A stretch of 39,551 nt of DNA from JBFLYN01 sp040756655 (lineage in GTDB: Bacteria > Bacillota > Sulfobacillia > UBA8153), in contig JBFLYN010000032.1 in the NCBI GenBank assembly GCA_040756655.1, positions 1-39,551 on the forward strand, in the 5' to 3' direction. Shown piece after piece: positions 25,501 to 33,430 of the stretch (position 1 is its first letter; each line of letters starts with the position of its first letter). The notes under the pieces were generated by a model. That model saw nothing but the letters and a program-made list of their open reading frames with translations. It was not told the DNA's origin and ran no database searches. The position numbers were made by a program, and so were the translations under genes.

Positions 25501-27039
25501 CAGGATACCCAAGACCGCATCAAGGAGCTCATCGCTCAGCATGACCTCAACCGGGTGGTGGTGGCGTCCTGCTCGCCCAGGACCCATGAACCGTTGTTCC
25601 AGCAGACCATCCGCGAGGGTGGGCTCAACCCGTACCTGTTCGAAATGGCCAACATCCGTGACCAGTGCTCGTGGGTGCACATGCACGAGCCCGGCCCGGC
25701 CACGGCCAAGTCCAAGGACCTGGTGCGCATGGCCGTGGCCAAGGCCCGGCTCATCGAACCCTTGTACCGCACTCCTGTGCCCGTGACCCAGCGCGCGCTG
25801 GTCATAGGCGGCGGGGTAGCCGGCATCACGGCCGCGCTGGGCTTTGCCCGCCAGGGTTTCCAGACCTACCTGGTGGAGCGGGAAGAAAGGCTGGGAGGCA
25901 GGTTGCGCCGGCTGGCCTTTACCCTGGAAGGGGACGATGTGGGGGCGCTGTTGCGCCGCCTGGAAATGGAATTGCGGTCTCACCCTCTGGTGGAAGTGTA
26001 TACCAGCGCCAACATTGAGAGCATCGAAGGCTTCGTGGGGAACTTCAGGACCCGCCTGGGCCTGGGCAACGGGGCGGCCATAGAACTGGAGCACGGGGCG
26101 GTGGTGGTGGCCACCGGCGGCACCGAGAGAACTCCCACCGAGTACCTGTACGGCCAAGACGACCGCGTGGTGACGCTGACCCAGCTCGAGAGGATGCTGG
26201 CCCAAGACCCGGGCCCGGTGGCCGTGGACCAGGTTAAGTCCGTGGTCATGATCGGCTGCGTGGGATCGCGGGAAGCCGGCCACCAGTATTGCAGCCGGGT
26301 GTGCTGCTCGCAGCTGATGAAGAATGCACTGTTGCTCAAGGAAGGCCACCCCGGTGCCGAAGTGGTGGTGCTCTACCGCGATATCAGGACTTACGGTCTC
26401 AAGGAAGATGCCTACCGGAAGGCTCGCGAACTGGGAGTCACCTTCATCCGCTATGATGAACAGAACAAGCCCGTGCTGGAGGCCGGTCCCGACGGCATCC
26501 AAGTGGTCACCTACGACCCGGTGCTGGGAGGCCACGTGGTCATCGCCGCCGACCTGGTGGCGCTGGCCGCAGGAGTGGAGCCCGCCCCCGGGGCCCGGCA
26601 AGTGGCACAGACCCTCAAAGTACCTCTCAACGAAGACGGGTTCTTCCTGGAGGCTCACGTCAAGCTCAGGCCCGTGGACTTTGCCACCGATGGCGTGTTC
26701 GTGGCGGGCATTTGCCACGCGCCCAAGACCGTGCGCGAAAGCATGGCCCAGGCGCTGGCAGCGGTGGGCCGGGCGGTGACGGTCATCGCCCGCGATTCCA
26801 TCGATGCGGGCGGCCCGGTGGCCGGGGTCAGCCAGGCTCGCTGCTCCGGCTGCAAGACATGCGAGGAAGTCTGCCAGTACCAGGCCATCAAGGTGGACCC
26901 GGACAAGAAGAAGGCGACAGTGGAGAGCGCTCTTTGTAAGGGATGCGGCTCGTGCGCGGCTACTTGCCGGTGCGGGGCCATCACCCTGAAAGGCTTTACC
27001 GACGAACAGATCCTGGCGGAGGTGGTGGCGCTGTCATGA
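22588..27039 (+). CDS. Giant HdrA-GltD/NfnB-HdrA fusion flavoprotein
   Basis: A 1483-residue fusion. Order: HdrA FAD fold (GAGIAG at 18-23; C62, C65, C74 in CAMCILSPKLVECG); 4Fe-4S site at 114-125 (CTGCGDCEKACP); a GltD/NfnB module at about 163-560, with CQVSCPAGVH, GICGRVCHHPCEAGC, FAD motif IVGSGPAGL near 258, NADPH fold IIGGGNVAIDAARTARRLG near 390 and AYRRSRQEMPA, and FAGGDAVTGPDTVIEA near 535; the rest of the first HdrA (CLDCGICAECLECERAC near 629, FIQCAGSRD near 724); a second HdrA from 931 (FVCHCGINIGG, ASCSPRTHEPLF, IGGGVAG near 1073); and a 2x[4Fe-4S] tail (CSGCKTCEEVC near 1423, CKGCGSCAATC near 1451). The start is TTG with GGGAGGAG upstream. It probably is the bifurcating hub that links NAD(P)H, ferredoxin and MetVF. 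Confidence 0.9.
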   Translation: MTQPAKPNGTTGAALVMGAGIAGMQTALDLAESGFYVYLVEKSPSIGGVMARLDKTFPTNDCAMCILSPKLVECGRHLNIETLTNAEVLSIDGEPGRFRVKVVQHSPYIDRSRCTGCGDCEKACPVSVTNEYEGGLIQRKAVFRPFPQAYPNAFTIQKAERPGCQVSCPAGVHAQGYVALVRDGKFNEAVNLVKRHNPLPGICGRVCHHPCEAGCRRGVLDEPVAICQLKRFIADYENQHPDAGLLPVPSEPRSERVAIVGSGPAGLTAAHFLALDGYQVTIFEALPVAGGMLAVGIPPYRLPKDILNTEIAAIQRLGVEIRTNTALGRDFDLSDLKEQGYRAVFLALGAHRDQKLNIPGEDAGGVLSGVEFLRDFNLGRQVQVGQHVVIIGGGNVAIDAARTARRLGSQSVTIAYRRSRQEMPAAAHEVEAALAEGIGIEFLSAPVEVLTRDGRVHALRCQRMELGPPDASGRRRPVPVPGSEYVIPADIVIAAIGQVPETDFLAQGETKSLVGRWNLLDADRDTLATPIPGVFAGGDAVTGPDTVIEAIAAGRRAAESICRYLQGVDLRGDRDFSRPELTVGKIPLAQATQGRQPMPELPVDARLESFVEVELGFSTEQAVAEAGRCLDCGICAECLECERACKAKAVVHDMTETERELEVGAVVLSPGFEASDASRLFPLGYGRFRNVVTSVEFERILSASGPYEGHVVRPSDHRVPKRIAFIQCAGSRDLKTGAGYCSSVCCMYAIKEAVIAKEHSTEELDITIFYMDMRAYGKDFEKYYLRARDEHGVKFVRARVYDVSETPPGNLLLSYAAEEGTVEKGEFDLVVLSVGLQPSRDLVQLASATGLAMDEYGYLRPSGPEPVSTSHPGIFVSGAAASPKDIPETVVEASAAAAAAAEVLSPQRWKLVKEKEYPPERPVQNRRPRIGVFVCHCGINIGGVVRVPEVVEYARGLPNVVYAEENLYTCSQDTQDRIKELIAQHDLNRVVVASCSPRTHEPLFQQTIREGGLNPYLFEMANIRDQCSWVHMHEPGPATAKSKDLVRMAVAKARLIEPLYRTPVPVTQRALVIGGGVAGITAALGFARQGFQTYLVEREERLGGRLRRLAFTLEGDDVGALLRRLEMELRSHPLVEVYTSANIESIEGFVGNFRTRLGLGNGAAIELEHGAVVVATGGTERTPTEYLYGQDDRVVTLTQLERMLAQDPGPVAVDQVKSVVMIGCVGSREAGHQYCSRVCCSQLMKNALLLKEGHPGAEVVVLYRDIRTYGLKEDAYRKARELGVTFIRYDEQNKPVLEAGPDGIQVVTYDPVLGGHVVIAADLVALAAGVEPAPGARQVAQTLKVPLNEDGFFLEAHVKLRPVDFATDGVFVAGICHAPKTVRESMAQALAAVGRAVTVIARDSIDAGGPVAGVSQARCSGCKTCEEVCQYQAIKVDPDKKKATVESALCKGCGSCAATCRCGAITLKGFTDEQILAEVVALS

Positions 27040-27479
27040 CCGCATCATCGTGCGCCCAGACCTGGGAACCGAAGATCGTGGCCTTCCTTTGCCACTGGTG
27101 CTCCTACGCCGGGGCGGACCTGGCCGGCATCTCCCGGCTCCAGTATCCCCCCAACGTCCGGGTAGTGCGCGTGCCGTGTTCGGGCTCGGTCAACCCGTTG
27201 TACATCGTGAAGGCCCTCCAGCAGGGGGCCGACGGTGTGCTGGTGTCCGGCTGCCACCCCGGCGACTGCCATTACCTGGCCGGCAACTACGTGGCCCGGC
27301 GGAGGTTTGGCCTGCTCAAGAACCTCCTGGAGCACGTGGGAGTGGAGCCCGACCGGGTCCAGTTTTCTTGGGTATCGGCGGCCGAGGGCCAGAAGTTCTC
27401 GCAGGTCATCAAAGAGGTGACCGAGTCAGTGCGCAAGCTGGGCCCGGCCACCAAGTTGACGAAAGCGAGGCGAGGCTGA
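27036..27479 (+). CDS. mvhD: MvhD/FlxD-type 2Fe-2S electron-transfer subunit
   Basis: A 147-residue protein of canonical MvhD type. C19 and C22 lie in FLCHWCSYAGAD, then VRVPCSGSVNPLYIVKAL, GCHPGDCHYLAGN, and a helical end. In HdrA-based complexes this subunit carries electrons from a hydrogenase or the Flx dehydrogenase to HdrA. Here it starts inside the stop of the HdrA fusion (ATGA) and its stop overlaps the start of the next iron-sulfur subunit (TGATG), so all three are probably made together. The frame is open back to 26943, but the ATG at 27036 is where the family starts. FlxD is the best name if the next three genes are FlxBCA-like. Confidence 0.9.
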   Translation: MTASSCAQTWEPKIVAFLCHWCSYAGADLAGISRLQYPPNVRVVRVPCSGSVNPLYIVKALQQGADGVLVSGCHPGDCHYLAGNYVARRRFGLLKNLLEHVGVEPDRVQFSWVSAAEGQKFSQVIKEVTESVRKLGPATKLTKARRG

Positions 27480-28420
27480 TGCTGGAAGGGTTGCTCAGAG
27501 AAGAAGCCGCCCGCCTCCTCCGGGAAAAAGCGGTGGACGTATTCGTCGGCTACGGGCCCGGCAGCCTGCCGCTTAGGAGCACCCCGGTGTTCCTGCGCGA
27601 TCCGGCCGGGGCCGACAGCCTGGTGTTGGGACCCACTTGCGAGAACAACCTCACCCGGTACCTTTCCCGGTTCCCCAAGGAACGGGTGGGTGTGGTGGTC
27701 AAGGCCTGCGATGCCCGGGCCTTGGTGGAACTCTGCCGGGAAAACCAGGTGGACCGGAAGAGGATACACGTGGTGGGAGTGCCCTGCCTGGGCGTGATCT
27801 CCCGCCAGAGACTGGACCAGAAGCTGGGCGGGCGGGAGGTAACGGGCGGCAGCATCCTGGGCGACCAGGTGGTCTGCAGCGGCCACGGCTGGGAAGCAAA
27901 CATCCCCCTGGCCGAGGTGGTCCACCCGTCCTGTGCCGGCTGCCGGCTGCCCCAGCGGGACTTGTTTGACGTGTTCCTGGGTGAAGACCCGGCCAAGGAA
28001 GGTTCACCGTATGCCGAGGTCGAGGCCTGGGAACTCCAGGACGCTGACCAGCGTTACCAGCGGTTTTCCCGGGAAATGGAAAAGTGCCTGCGCTGCTACG
28101 CCTGCCGCCAGGCCTGCCCGGCCTGCTACTGCCCGGAGTGCTTTGTAGACCGGAGCCAGCCGGCATGGGTAGGCGGGTCCGATGATGCCTCCGAGGCCAT
28201 GGTCTTCCACCTGGTGCGCACCATGCACGTGGCGGGCCGCTGTGTGGACTGCGGCGCGTGCGTGCGTGCGTGCCCCCAGGGCATCGACCTGCGCATCCTC
28301 ACCAAGCGCGTGGAACGGGACGCCCGGGCCCTGTTTGATTTCGAGCCCGGGTTGGACCCGGGCCACAAGACCCTGCCCGGCAGCTTCCGCCCGGATGATC
28401 CGGACGATTTCATAAAGTAG
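27479..28420 (+). CDS. Iron-sulfur subunit with FrhB-like N-terminus (FlxB/C-like)
   Basis: A 313-residue protein in two parts. Residues 1-170 resemble the F420-hydrogenase/dehydrogenase beta fold (KACDARALVELC, HVVGVPCLGVIS, VVHPSCAGCRLP), which binds FAD in its relatives. The C-terminal half has a dense cysteine cluster (C203, C206, C209, C213 and C215-220 in CLRCYACRQACPACYCPEC) and a second 4Fe-4S site (C255, C258, C261, C265 in CVDCGACVRACP). This combination occurs in Flx-type and related dehydrogenase modules next to HdrA. A longer in-frame start at 27050 lies antisense-like within mvhD coding and is rejected. It feeds electrons between the flavin subunit and the HdrA fusion, by inference. 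Confidence 0.75.
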   Translation: MLEGLLREEAARLLREKAVDVFVGYGPGSLPLRSTPVFLRDPAGADSLVLGPTCENNLTRYLSRFPKERVGVVVKACDARALVELCRENQVDRKRIHVVGVPCLGVISRQRLDQKLGGREVTGGSILGDQVVCSGHGWEANIPLAEVVHPSCAGCRLPQRDLFDVFLGEDPAKEGSPYAEVEAWELQDADQRYQRFSREMEKCLRCYACRQACPACYCPECFVDRSQPAWVGGSDDASEAMVFHLVRTMHVAGRCVDCGACVRACPQGIDLRILTKRVERDARALFDFEPGLDPGHKTLPGSFRPDDPDDFIK

Positions 28421-28433
28421 AGGAGGAACGGGG

Positions 28434-29450
28434 ATGGCCAGATTCATACCTGAGGCAGAACTCGAAAGCGTGCTTTCCCGCCTGGCCGGGCCGTACCGCC
28501 TCTACCTGCCCCTCCTGAAAGGGGACCAAGTGGAGTTCGGCCCGTGGAGCGAGGGCGAGCGGCCGGTCCTGGAAGGGAACGCCTACGGGGCGGCTAAGCA
28601 GCTGTTTTTCCCGCGGAGCGAGATCCTGTTCAGCTTCAGCACCGGCCCGGACGGGCGGCCCGGCATAGACGAGGTGGGCAGGGATCCCCGGCCGCTGGCG
28701 GTATTCGGCATCCGTCCCTGCGACGCCCGGTCAGTCAAACTCCTGGACAACGTGTTCCTGCGCCAGGACCCCCCGGACAGCATCTACCTTTCCCACCGGC
28801 AGGGTTCGCTGCTCATCGGCCTGGCGTGTGACCACCCGGGACGTAGCTGTTTTTGCGGCTCGCTGGGAGGCAGCCCGGCCGGCACCGAGGGGCTCGACCT
28901 CTTGCTCACCGCCGTGGACGGTGGGTTCACCGTCGACCCGGTGTCTGAGGCTGGACGTGAGTACGCGTCAGGCGAAGGCTGGCCCGAAGCCAGTGCCGCC
29001 CAGGTGGCCCAGGCCCGGGCAGCTCATGGGGCAGCCGCGGCCCAGGCTGCCGGGGTGGACACGTCCGGGTTGGCCGAAAAGCTGGAGCGCATGTTCGACC
29101 ACGAATTCTGGGCCCGGCTGCACGAAAAGTGTCTGGGTTGCGCGGCCTGCACGTTCTTCTGCCCCACCTGTCATTGCTTTGACGTGGTGGACGAGGGAAA
29201 GCCCGGGAGCGGGATAAGGCTGCGCAATTGGGACTCCTGCATGTTCCCGCTGTTTACCCTGCACACCTCCGGGCACAACCCGCGCATGTCCGGCAAGGAA
29301 CGCATGCGCCAGCGGGTGATGCACAAGTTCTGCTACTACCCGTTGCGGTTTGGCCCGCCCGCCTGCGTGGGTTGCGGGCGCTGCATCGAGGTGTGCCCGG
29401 TTAACCTTGACATCCGCCTGGTGCTGGCCGAGTTGGGGGGGTTGGCGTGA
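28434..29450 (+). CDS. 4Fe-4S dicluster subunit (AsrA/sulfhydrogenase-beta-like, FlxB/C-like)
   Basis: A 338-residue protein related to AsrA and to beta subunits of sulfhydrogenases. The N-terminal half includes VFGIRPCDARSVKLLDNVF and the cysteines of SCFCGSLGG. An Ala-rich linker follows at about 190-205. Two 4Fe-4S sites follow: C233, C236, C239, C243 (CLGCAACTFFCPTCHC) and C311, C314, C317, C321 (CVGCGRCIEVCP). In the Flx and sulfhydrogenase systems this kind of subunit passes electrons between the FAD/NAD(P) subunit and the rest. Its stop overlaps the start of that FAD subunit (GTGA), which supports a pair. GAGGAGGAACGGGG precedes the ATG. Confidence 0.8.
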   Translation: MARFIPEAELESVLSRLAGPYRLYLPLLKGDQVEFGPWSEGERPVLEGNAYGAAKQLFFPRSEILFSFSTGPDGRPGIDEVGRDPRPLAVFGIRPCDARSVKLLDNVFLRQDPPDSIYLSHRQGSLLIGLACDHPGRSCFCGSLGGSPAGTEGLDLLLTAVDGGFTVDPVSEAGREYASGEGWPEASAAQVAQARAAHGAAAAQAAGVDTSGLAEKLERMFDHEFWARLHEKCLGCAACTFFCPTCHCFDVVDEGKPGSGIRLRNWDSCMFPLFTLHTSGHNPRMSGKERMRQRVMHKFCYYPLRFGPPACVGCGRCIEVCPVNLDIRLVLAELGGLA

Positions 29451-30286
29451 AGAACCCGTACGTGCCCGAAGAAGCGATCATCGAGGAGATCATCGAGGAA
29501 ACCGCGGTCAACGACGTGAAGACCTTCCGGGTGGTGTTCACGTCGGAGGAGACCAGGCGGAGTTTCTCCTACCGGCCCGGTCAGTTTGCCGAGGTCTCGG
29601 TGTTCGGGCTGGGTGAGGCACCTATCTCCATTACGTCTTCGCCCACGCAAGAGGGATACCTGGAGTTTTCCATCAAGAAGGCCGGCGTGGTCACCACCGC
29701 CCTGCACCACGCTGAGCAGGGTGACCGCATCGGTGTCCGCGGGCCCTACGGCAATGTGTTCCCGGTAGAAGACATGGAGGGAAAAAACCTGGTGTTCATT
29801 GCGGGCGGCATCGGCTTGGCCCCTTTGCGCTCGCTGTTTAACTACTGCATCCACCAGAAAAACCGGCCCAAGTTCCAGTCGGTGACCATGATCTACGGGG
29901 CGCGCAGCCCCGGCGACCTGGTGTTCAAGTGGGAACTGGAAAAGTGGGACGCCCGGCCTGACATTGACCAGTACGTGACGGTGGACCGGGGCGATGAGAA
30001 GTGGACGGGCCGGGTGGGGTTTGTGCCTGCCGTTCTCATGGACGTCAAGCCCTCGCCCGAGAATACCGTGGCCATCACCTGCGGGCCACCCATCATGATC
30101 AAGTTCGTGCTCCAAAACCTAGAGCAGCTGGGCTTTACACCCGAGCAGATCGTCACCACCCTGGAAATGCGCATGAAGTGCGGCATCGGCAAGTGCGGGC
30201 GGTGTAACATCGGCTCCCAGTACGTGTGCATGGATGGTCCGGTGTTCACCTATGCCCAGCTCAAGAACATGCCCAAGGAGTATTGA
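29447..30286 (+). CDS. FAD/NAD(P)-binding oxidoreductase with 2Fe-2S tail (FlxA/AsrB-like)
   Basis: A 279-residue protein of the ferredoxin-NADP reductase/DHODB group. It shows the FAD domain (SYRPGQFAEVSVFGLG, then PISITSSPTQ), the NAD(P) domain (VFIAGGIGLAPLRSLF, MIYGARSPGDLVFK, AITCGPPIMIKFVL), and the 2Fe-2S tail C245, C250, C253 and C261. FlxA, AsrB and sulfhydrogenase gamma share this layout and take hydride from NAD(P)H. It gives the complex a second possible NAD(P)H entry besides the GltD-like module. The start is a GTG within the preceding stop. Whether NADH or NADPH is used cannot be read from sequence. Confidence 0.85.
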   Translation: MKNPYVPEEAIIEEIIEETAVNDVKTFRVVFTSEETRRSFSYRPGQFAEVSVFGLGEAPISITSSPTQEGYLEFSIKKAGVVTTALHHAEQGDRIGVRGPYGNVFPVEDMEGKNLVFIAGGIGLAPLRSLFNYCIHQKNRPKFQSVTMIYGARSPGDLVFKWELEKWDARPDIDQYVTVDRGDEKWTGRVGFVPAVLMDVKPSPENTVAITCGPPIMIKFVLQNLEQLGFTPEQIVTTLEMRMKCGIGKCGRCNIGSQYVCMDGPVFTYAQLKNMPKEY

Positions 30287-30311
30287 TGGAAGTCCAAGGA
30301 AGGTGATGTCC

Positions 30312-30968
30312 ATGATCGTTGCCGAACGGAAACCCCTGGACGAGGTACTCCAGCGCTTGGACGGCTACCGTAAGATCCTGGTGGCCGGCTGTTCAGAGTG
30401 CGTCACCGTGTGCCAGGCCGGGGGAGAGAAGGAAGTTGAGGTGCTCGCGTCTTTGCTCAGGCTGCGCGGGTTTACCGATGTGGTAACCGATGTACTTACC
30501 CGCCAGTGCGACGTGGAGTTCTTGCCCGCCCTGGATCTGAAGGCCGCCTGGTCCGACTGCATCGTATCCCTGGCCTGCGGCGTGGGCGTGCAGTTTCTGG
30601 CCGAACGGTACCGGGACCGCTGGGTCATACCCGGTCTTAACACCAAGTTCGGCGGCGGTGCCCGGGAGCCCGGGGTATGGGAGGAGCGGTGCGGGTTCTG
30701 CGGGGAGTGCGTGCTGCACCTGACCGGCGGCGTGTGCCCGATTATCCGGTGCTCCAAGAGCCTGCTCAATGGGCCCTGCGGGGGTTCGCAAAACGGTAAG
30801 TGCGAGATCCGCGATGAGGTTGAGTGCGCATGGCAGCTCATATACGACCGCCTCAAGGGGCTGGGACGATTGGATCTCCTGGCCGAACCCATCCCGCCCA
30901 AGGACTGGTCTCACGCCCGGGACGGCGGCCCGCGCAAGGTAAAACGGACCGATGTCATGGCGGTGTAG
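30312..30968 (+). CDS. metV: Methylenetetrahydrofolate reductase partner subunit MetV
   Basis: MetV is a zinc- and iron-sulfur-containing partner of MetF in acetogens. The 218-residue protein has C27, C30 and C34 (CSECVTVC), a C-terminal domain with CGFCGECVLHLTGGVCPI (C127, C130, C133) and LLNGPCGGSQNGKCE, typical of the family. Together these motifs hold the metal sites. Two in-frame ATGs occur; 30312 has eight bases from AAGGAAGG, and 30306 only two, so I prefer 30312. metF follows 15 bases after its stop. The pairing with HdrA, HdrC and MvhD genes matches the Moorella-type reductase. Confidence 0.92.
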   Translation: MIVAERKPLDEVLQRLDGYRKILVAGCSECVTVCQAGGEKEVEVLASLLRLRGFTDVVTDVLTRQCDVEFLPALDLKAAWSDCIVSLACGVGVQFLAERYRDRWVIPGLNTKFGGGAREPGVWEERCGFCGECVLHLTGGVCPIIRCSKSLLNGPCGGSQNGKCEIRDEVECAWQLIYDRLKGLGRLDLLAEPIPPKDWSHARDGGPRKVKRTDVMAV

Positions 30969-30983
30969 AGGGGAGGGCCAACC

Positions 30984-31937
30984 ATGAAATCAGGGAGCAA
31001 GCTGGAGCTTCTGTTTGAGGCCGGCTACTTTGTGTGCACTGGCGAAGTTGGGCCGCCCAAGAGCGCGTCCAGCCGGGGCATAAGCAAGCACGCCGCTCTC
31101 CTCAAAGACTGTGTGGACGCGGTGAATCTCACCGACAACCAGACGGCTATCGTGCGCCTGTCGTCCATAGCAGCCGCCGTGCACGTGATGCGGGCGGGGG
31201 CAGAACCCATCATCCAGATGACGTGCCGGGACCGCAACCGCATCGCCATGCAATCGGACCTGCTGGGGGCACACAGCCTCGGTATCAGGAATCTGCTTTG
31301 TCTTTCCGGTGACCACCAGTCCTTCGGCAACCACCCATCGGCCAGAAACGTGTTTGACGTGGACTCCATCCAGCTCATCAGGATGGTCAAGGACCTCAGG
31401 GACGAGAAGAAGTTCCAATGTGGAGAGGCCTGCAAGTTTGAACCGAGGATGTTCATAGGGGCAGCTGCCAACCCCTTTGGCGACCCCTTTGAGTTTCGCG
31501 TCATCAGGCTGGCCAAGAAGATCGCGGCCGGAGCTGACTTTATCCAGACCCAGGCCATCTTCGATATGGCCAAGTTCAAGCGCTGGATGGGTATGGTGCG
31601 GGACATGGGACTGCACGAGAAAGTATTCATCACCGGGGGGATCGTGCCGGTAAAGTCTGCCGTGGCGCTCCAGCGCAACAGCGAAGTGCCGGGCATGGCC
31701 GTCCCCGAAGCCCTCATCAAGCGCATGCAGGGGGTGCCCAAGCCCAAGCAGCAGGAAGAGGGGGTCAAGATCGCCGTGGAGTTCATCCAGGAACTCCAGG
31801 AGATCCCGGGCATCCGGGGAGTTCACATCATGGCCATCGCCTGGGAGGAGATCATCCCCGAAATCGTGGAGCGGGCCGGGCTCTTGCCACGGCCGGTGGT
31901 GGAGGGAGGACCTTCGCAGGCCGGCGAGGTGGAATAG
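30984..31937 (+). CDS. metF: Methylenetetrahydrofolate reductase MetF
   Basis: MetF reduces 5,10-methylene-THF to 5-methyl-THF on FAD. The 317-residue TIM barrel has the family landmarks: the GEVGPPKSAS start, VNLTDNQTAIVRLSS, IIQMTCRDRNRIAMQSDL, NLLCLSGDH, VFDVDSIQLIRMV, and GADFIQTQAIFDM. The Glu in TGEVGPP is the likely catalytic acid. It lacks an extra NAD(P)H domain, in keeping with electrons arriving from MetV and the Hdr/Flx subunits. AGGGGAGGGCC precedes the ATG. It is the last gene of the operon; a terminator hairpin begins 14 bases after the stop. Confidence 0.94.
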   Translation: MKSGSKLELLFEAGYFVCTGEVGPPKSASSRGISKHAALLKDCVDAVNLTDNQTAIVRLSSIAAAVHVMRAGAEPIIQMTCRDRNRIAMQSDLLGAHSLGIRNLLCLSGDHQSFGNHPSARNVFDVDSIQLIRMVKDLRDEKKFQCGEACKFEPRMFIGAAANPFGDPFEFRVIRLAKKIAAGADFIQTQAIFDMAKFKRWMGMVRDMGLHEKVFITGGIVPVKSAVALQRNSEVPGMAVPEALIKRMQGVPKPKQQEEGVKIAVEFIQELQEIPGIRGVHIMAIAWEEIIPEIVERAGLLPRPVVEGGPSQAGEVE

Positions 31938-31950
31938 AGCGAGGAAATGG

Positions 31951-31984
31951 AACTACCGCCTCCAGTCGATGGGGGCGGTAGTTT
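31951..31984 (+). terminator. Intrinsic terminator closing the Wood-Ljungdahl operon
   Basis: AACTACCGCC (31951-31960) pairs with GGCGGTAGTT (31974-31983), and TCC/GGG extend the stem to 13 pairs with one G-U and a seven-base loop. A short T-run (GTTT) follows, so it is a modest terminator. The next roughly 180 bases (31985-32169) hold no gene that I can recognise. Confidence 0.75.
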
Positions 31985-32169
31985 GCGCATGTCCTGCATG
32001 GGGCAGTGCTGGCGGGTTATAGTCTCGTGTGGAGGCGTGGCCCGTATAACCTCTGGTCGTAGGCAAATCCGCGGCGACGCCGGATCTGTCCGTTGGTCAA
32101 GTCTAGAAGTGATCCGGGTTGTGTCGACGTCAAGGGGAAATGTCAGGTTCTTTGATAAGCGAATCCGTC

Positions 32170-33260
32170 AGTTAGCCACCATCGGTTGAGGTATTCTTGG
32201 CTGTGCGCTGAAGCGATGGTGGTCCATTACCCAGCAGATACCATCGCACCGTGTTCCTGCTGATGCCCAGAACCTGTGCCATCTTGCGTACAGACATTCC
32301 TTGTTCCTGGGCTGCCTGTAGGGCATGCCAACGAGCTTGCTGTCGGTGAGTTGGACCTTGACCACGGCATCGCCGGGCAGGCAGTTGGGTATGACGGTCT
32401 CGGGAGAGGCGGTCGGCTGTAACCGGATCCACGGCGTCCCTGGCGGCGGCGGGCGCTTGTTCGCCGAGGCCGTCAGCTGGGGTGGTTTCAACGGGCAGAC
32501 CCGGTGCCCGCAGCTGGCTCGAGGTGGTGCTTCCTGGATCCGCAGCATTTGGCCTTGATGGTAGACGGCCAGGCTACCATCCAGCCGTTGGCGGACCTCG
32601 ACCTTGGTCCGGGTCGAACGGGACTCGCCGGGTTCAGGCAGAACTGTAGGGGTGCGTGACTGGTAGGTCACGGTGTTGTCCCTGGCTATCCAGCTGGCGT
32701 GCCTGAAAGAAAAGATGCACTTCAGCTCCACGCCCTCGGTAAGCGGCCGATAGGCAGCTTCCGCTTCACGGGGTGCTACTCCGAAGCGGGCATTGAAACC
32801 AGGCAGGAACTCCTCGAGTACCCGGTTGGCCTCCGCCACAGTGCTGACCTGGCCAAACGTAGTTCAGACCCCACCGGTCTTGAAAGGTTCCGGCCGTTCT
32901 TTCCACCCGCCCCTTGGCCTCGGGGCTTCTGGCAAAGATCTGCTTTACGCCCAATTCCTTCAGGGCCCGGCCTAGTTGAGTTGGCTGGGCCGGACCCTAG
33001 CCTTTGCGGCGCGCTCCGCCCAGGGCAGCGTGCCGGTGGTGGTATACCGCTAGCGGGATGCCATACTGCCGGACGAGACCATCGAGTAGGAGGCAATAGC
33101 CGTAGGTATCCGCTTGCTTGCCAAAGACAGCGCAATGGACTTGCCCGGTGGCATCATTCACTGCCAGCAGCAAGGTGAGCCAGGGGCCTCTGTCCTCTAG
33201 CGTGACTTTCCTGCGCAAGTCGGCCCGATGAGTTGAAGATGCCAGTATAAGAGGCATTTT
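32170..33260 (-). pseudogene. ISNCY-family transposase, decayed
   Basis: Minus-strand fragments in different frames together give a DDE transposase of the ISNCY type. From high to low coordinates: RGPWLTLLLAVNDATGQ with the first catalytic Asp, GYCLLLDGLVRQYGIPLAVY, then ELGVKQIFARSPEAKGRVER and TFQDRWG, and EANRVLEEFLPGFNARFGV. A further frame ends in a helix-turn-helix (MSVRKMAQVLGISRNTVRWY). Several frameshifts and stops separate the parts, so the element is dead. The first Asp is in NDAT and the Asp of the DrH motif reads HHRH, so catalytic residues also appear lost. Element ends were not found. Confidence 0.7.
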
Positions 33261-33430
33261 GGGAGAGGAAGGATGTATATACTAAACCCTTTCTCCGGTC
33301 AGCGCCATCGCTCAATCCTTCGTGGATCACGCATCCAAAAAACCGGCGGTGTGCCAGGTCCACTTTCCGGGCCGGCCACGCGCCCAGCTCCCCGCCTCCG
33401 GCCAGCGCGCCGACGGCCGGGTCTTTGCCT

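Noticed and set aside
27050..27478. A possible N-terminal extension of the iron-sulfur protein at 27479
   Set aside because: The extra 143 codons overlap mvhD, which has canonical motifs. The translation is Arg/Pro/Gly-rich noise, while the ATG at 27479 overlaps the mvhD stop in the usual operon style.
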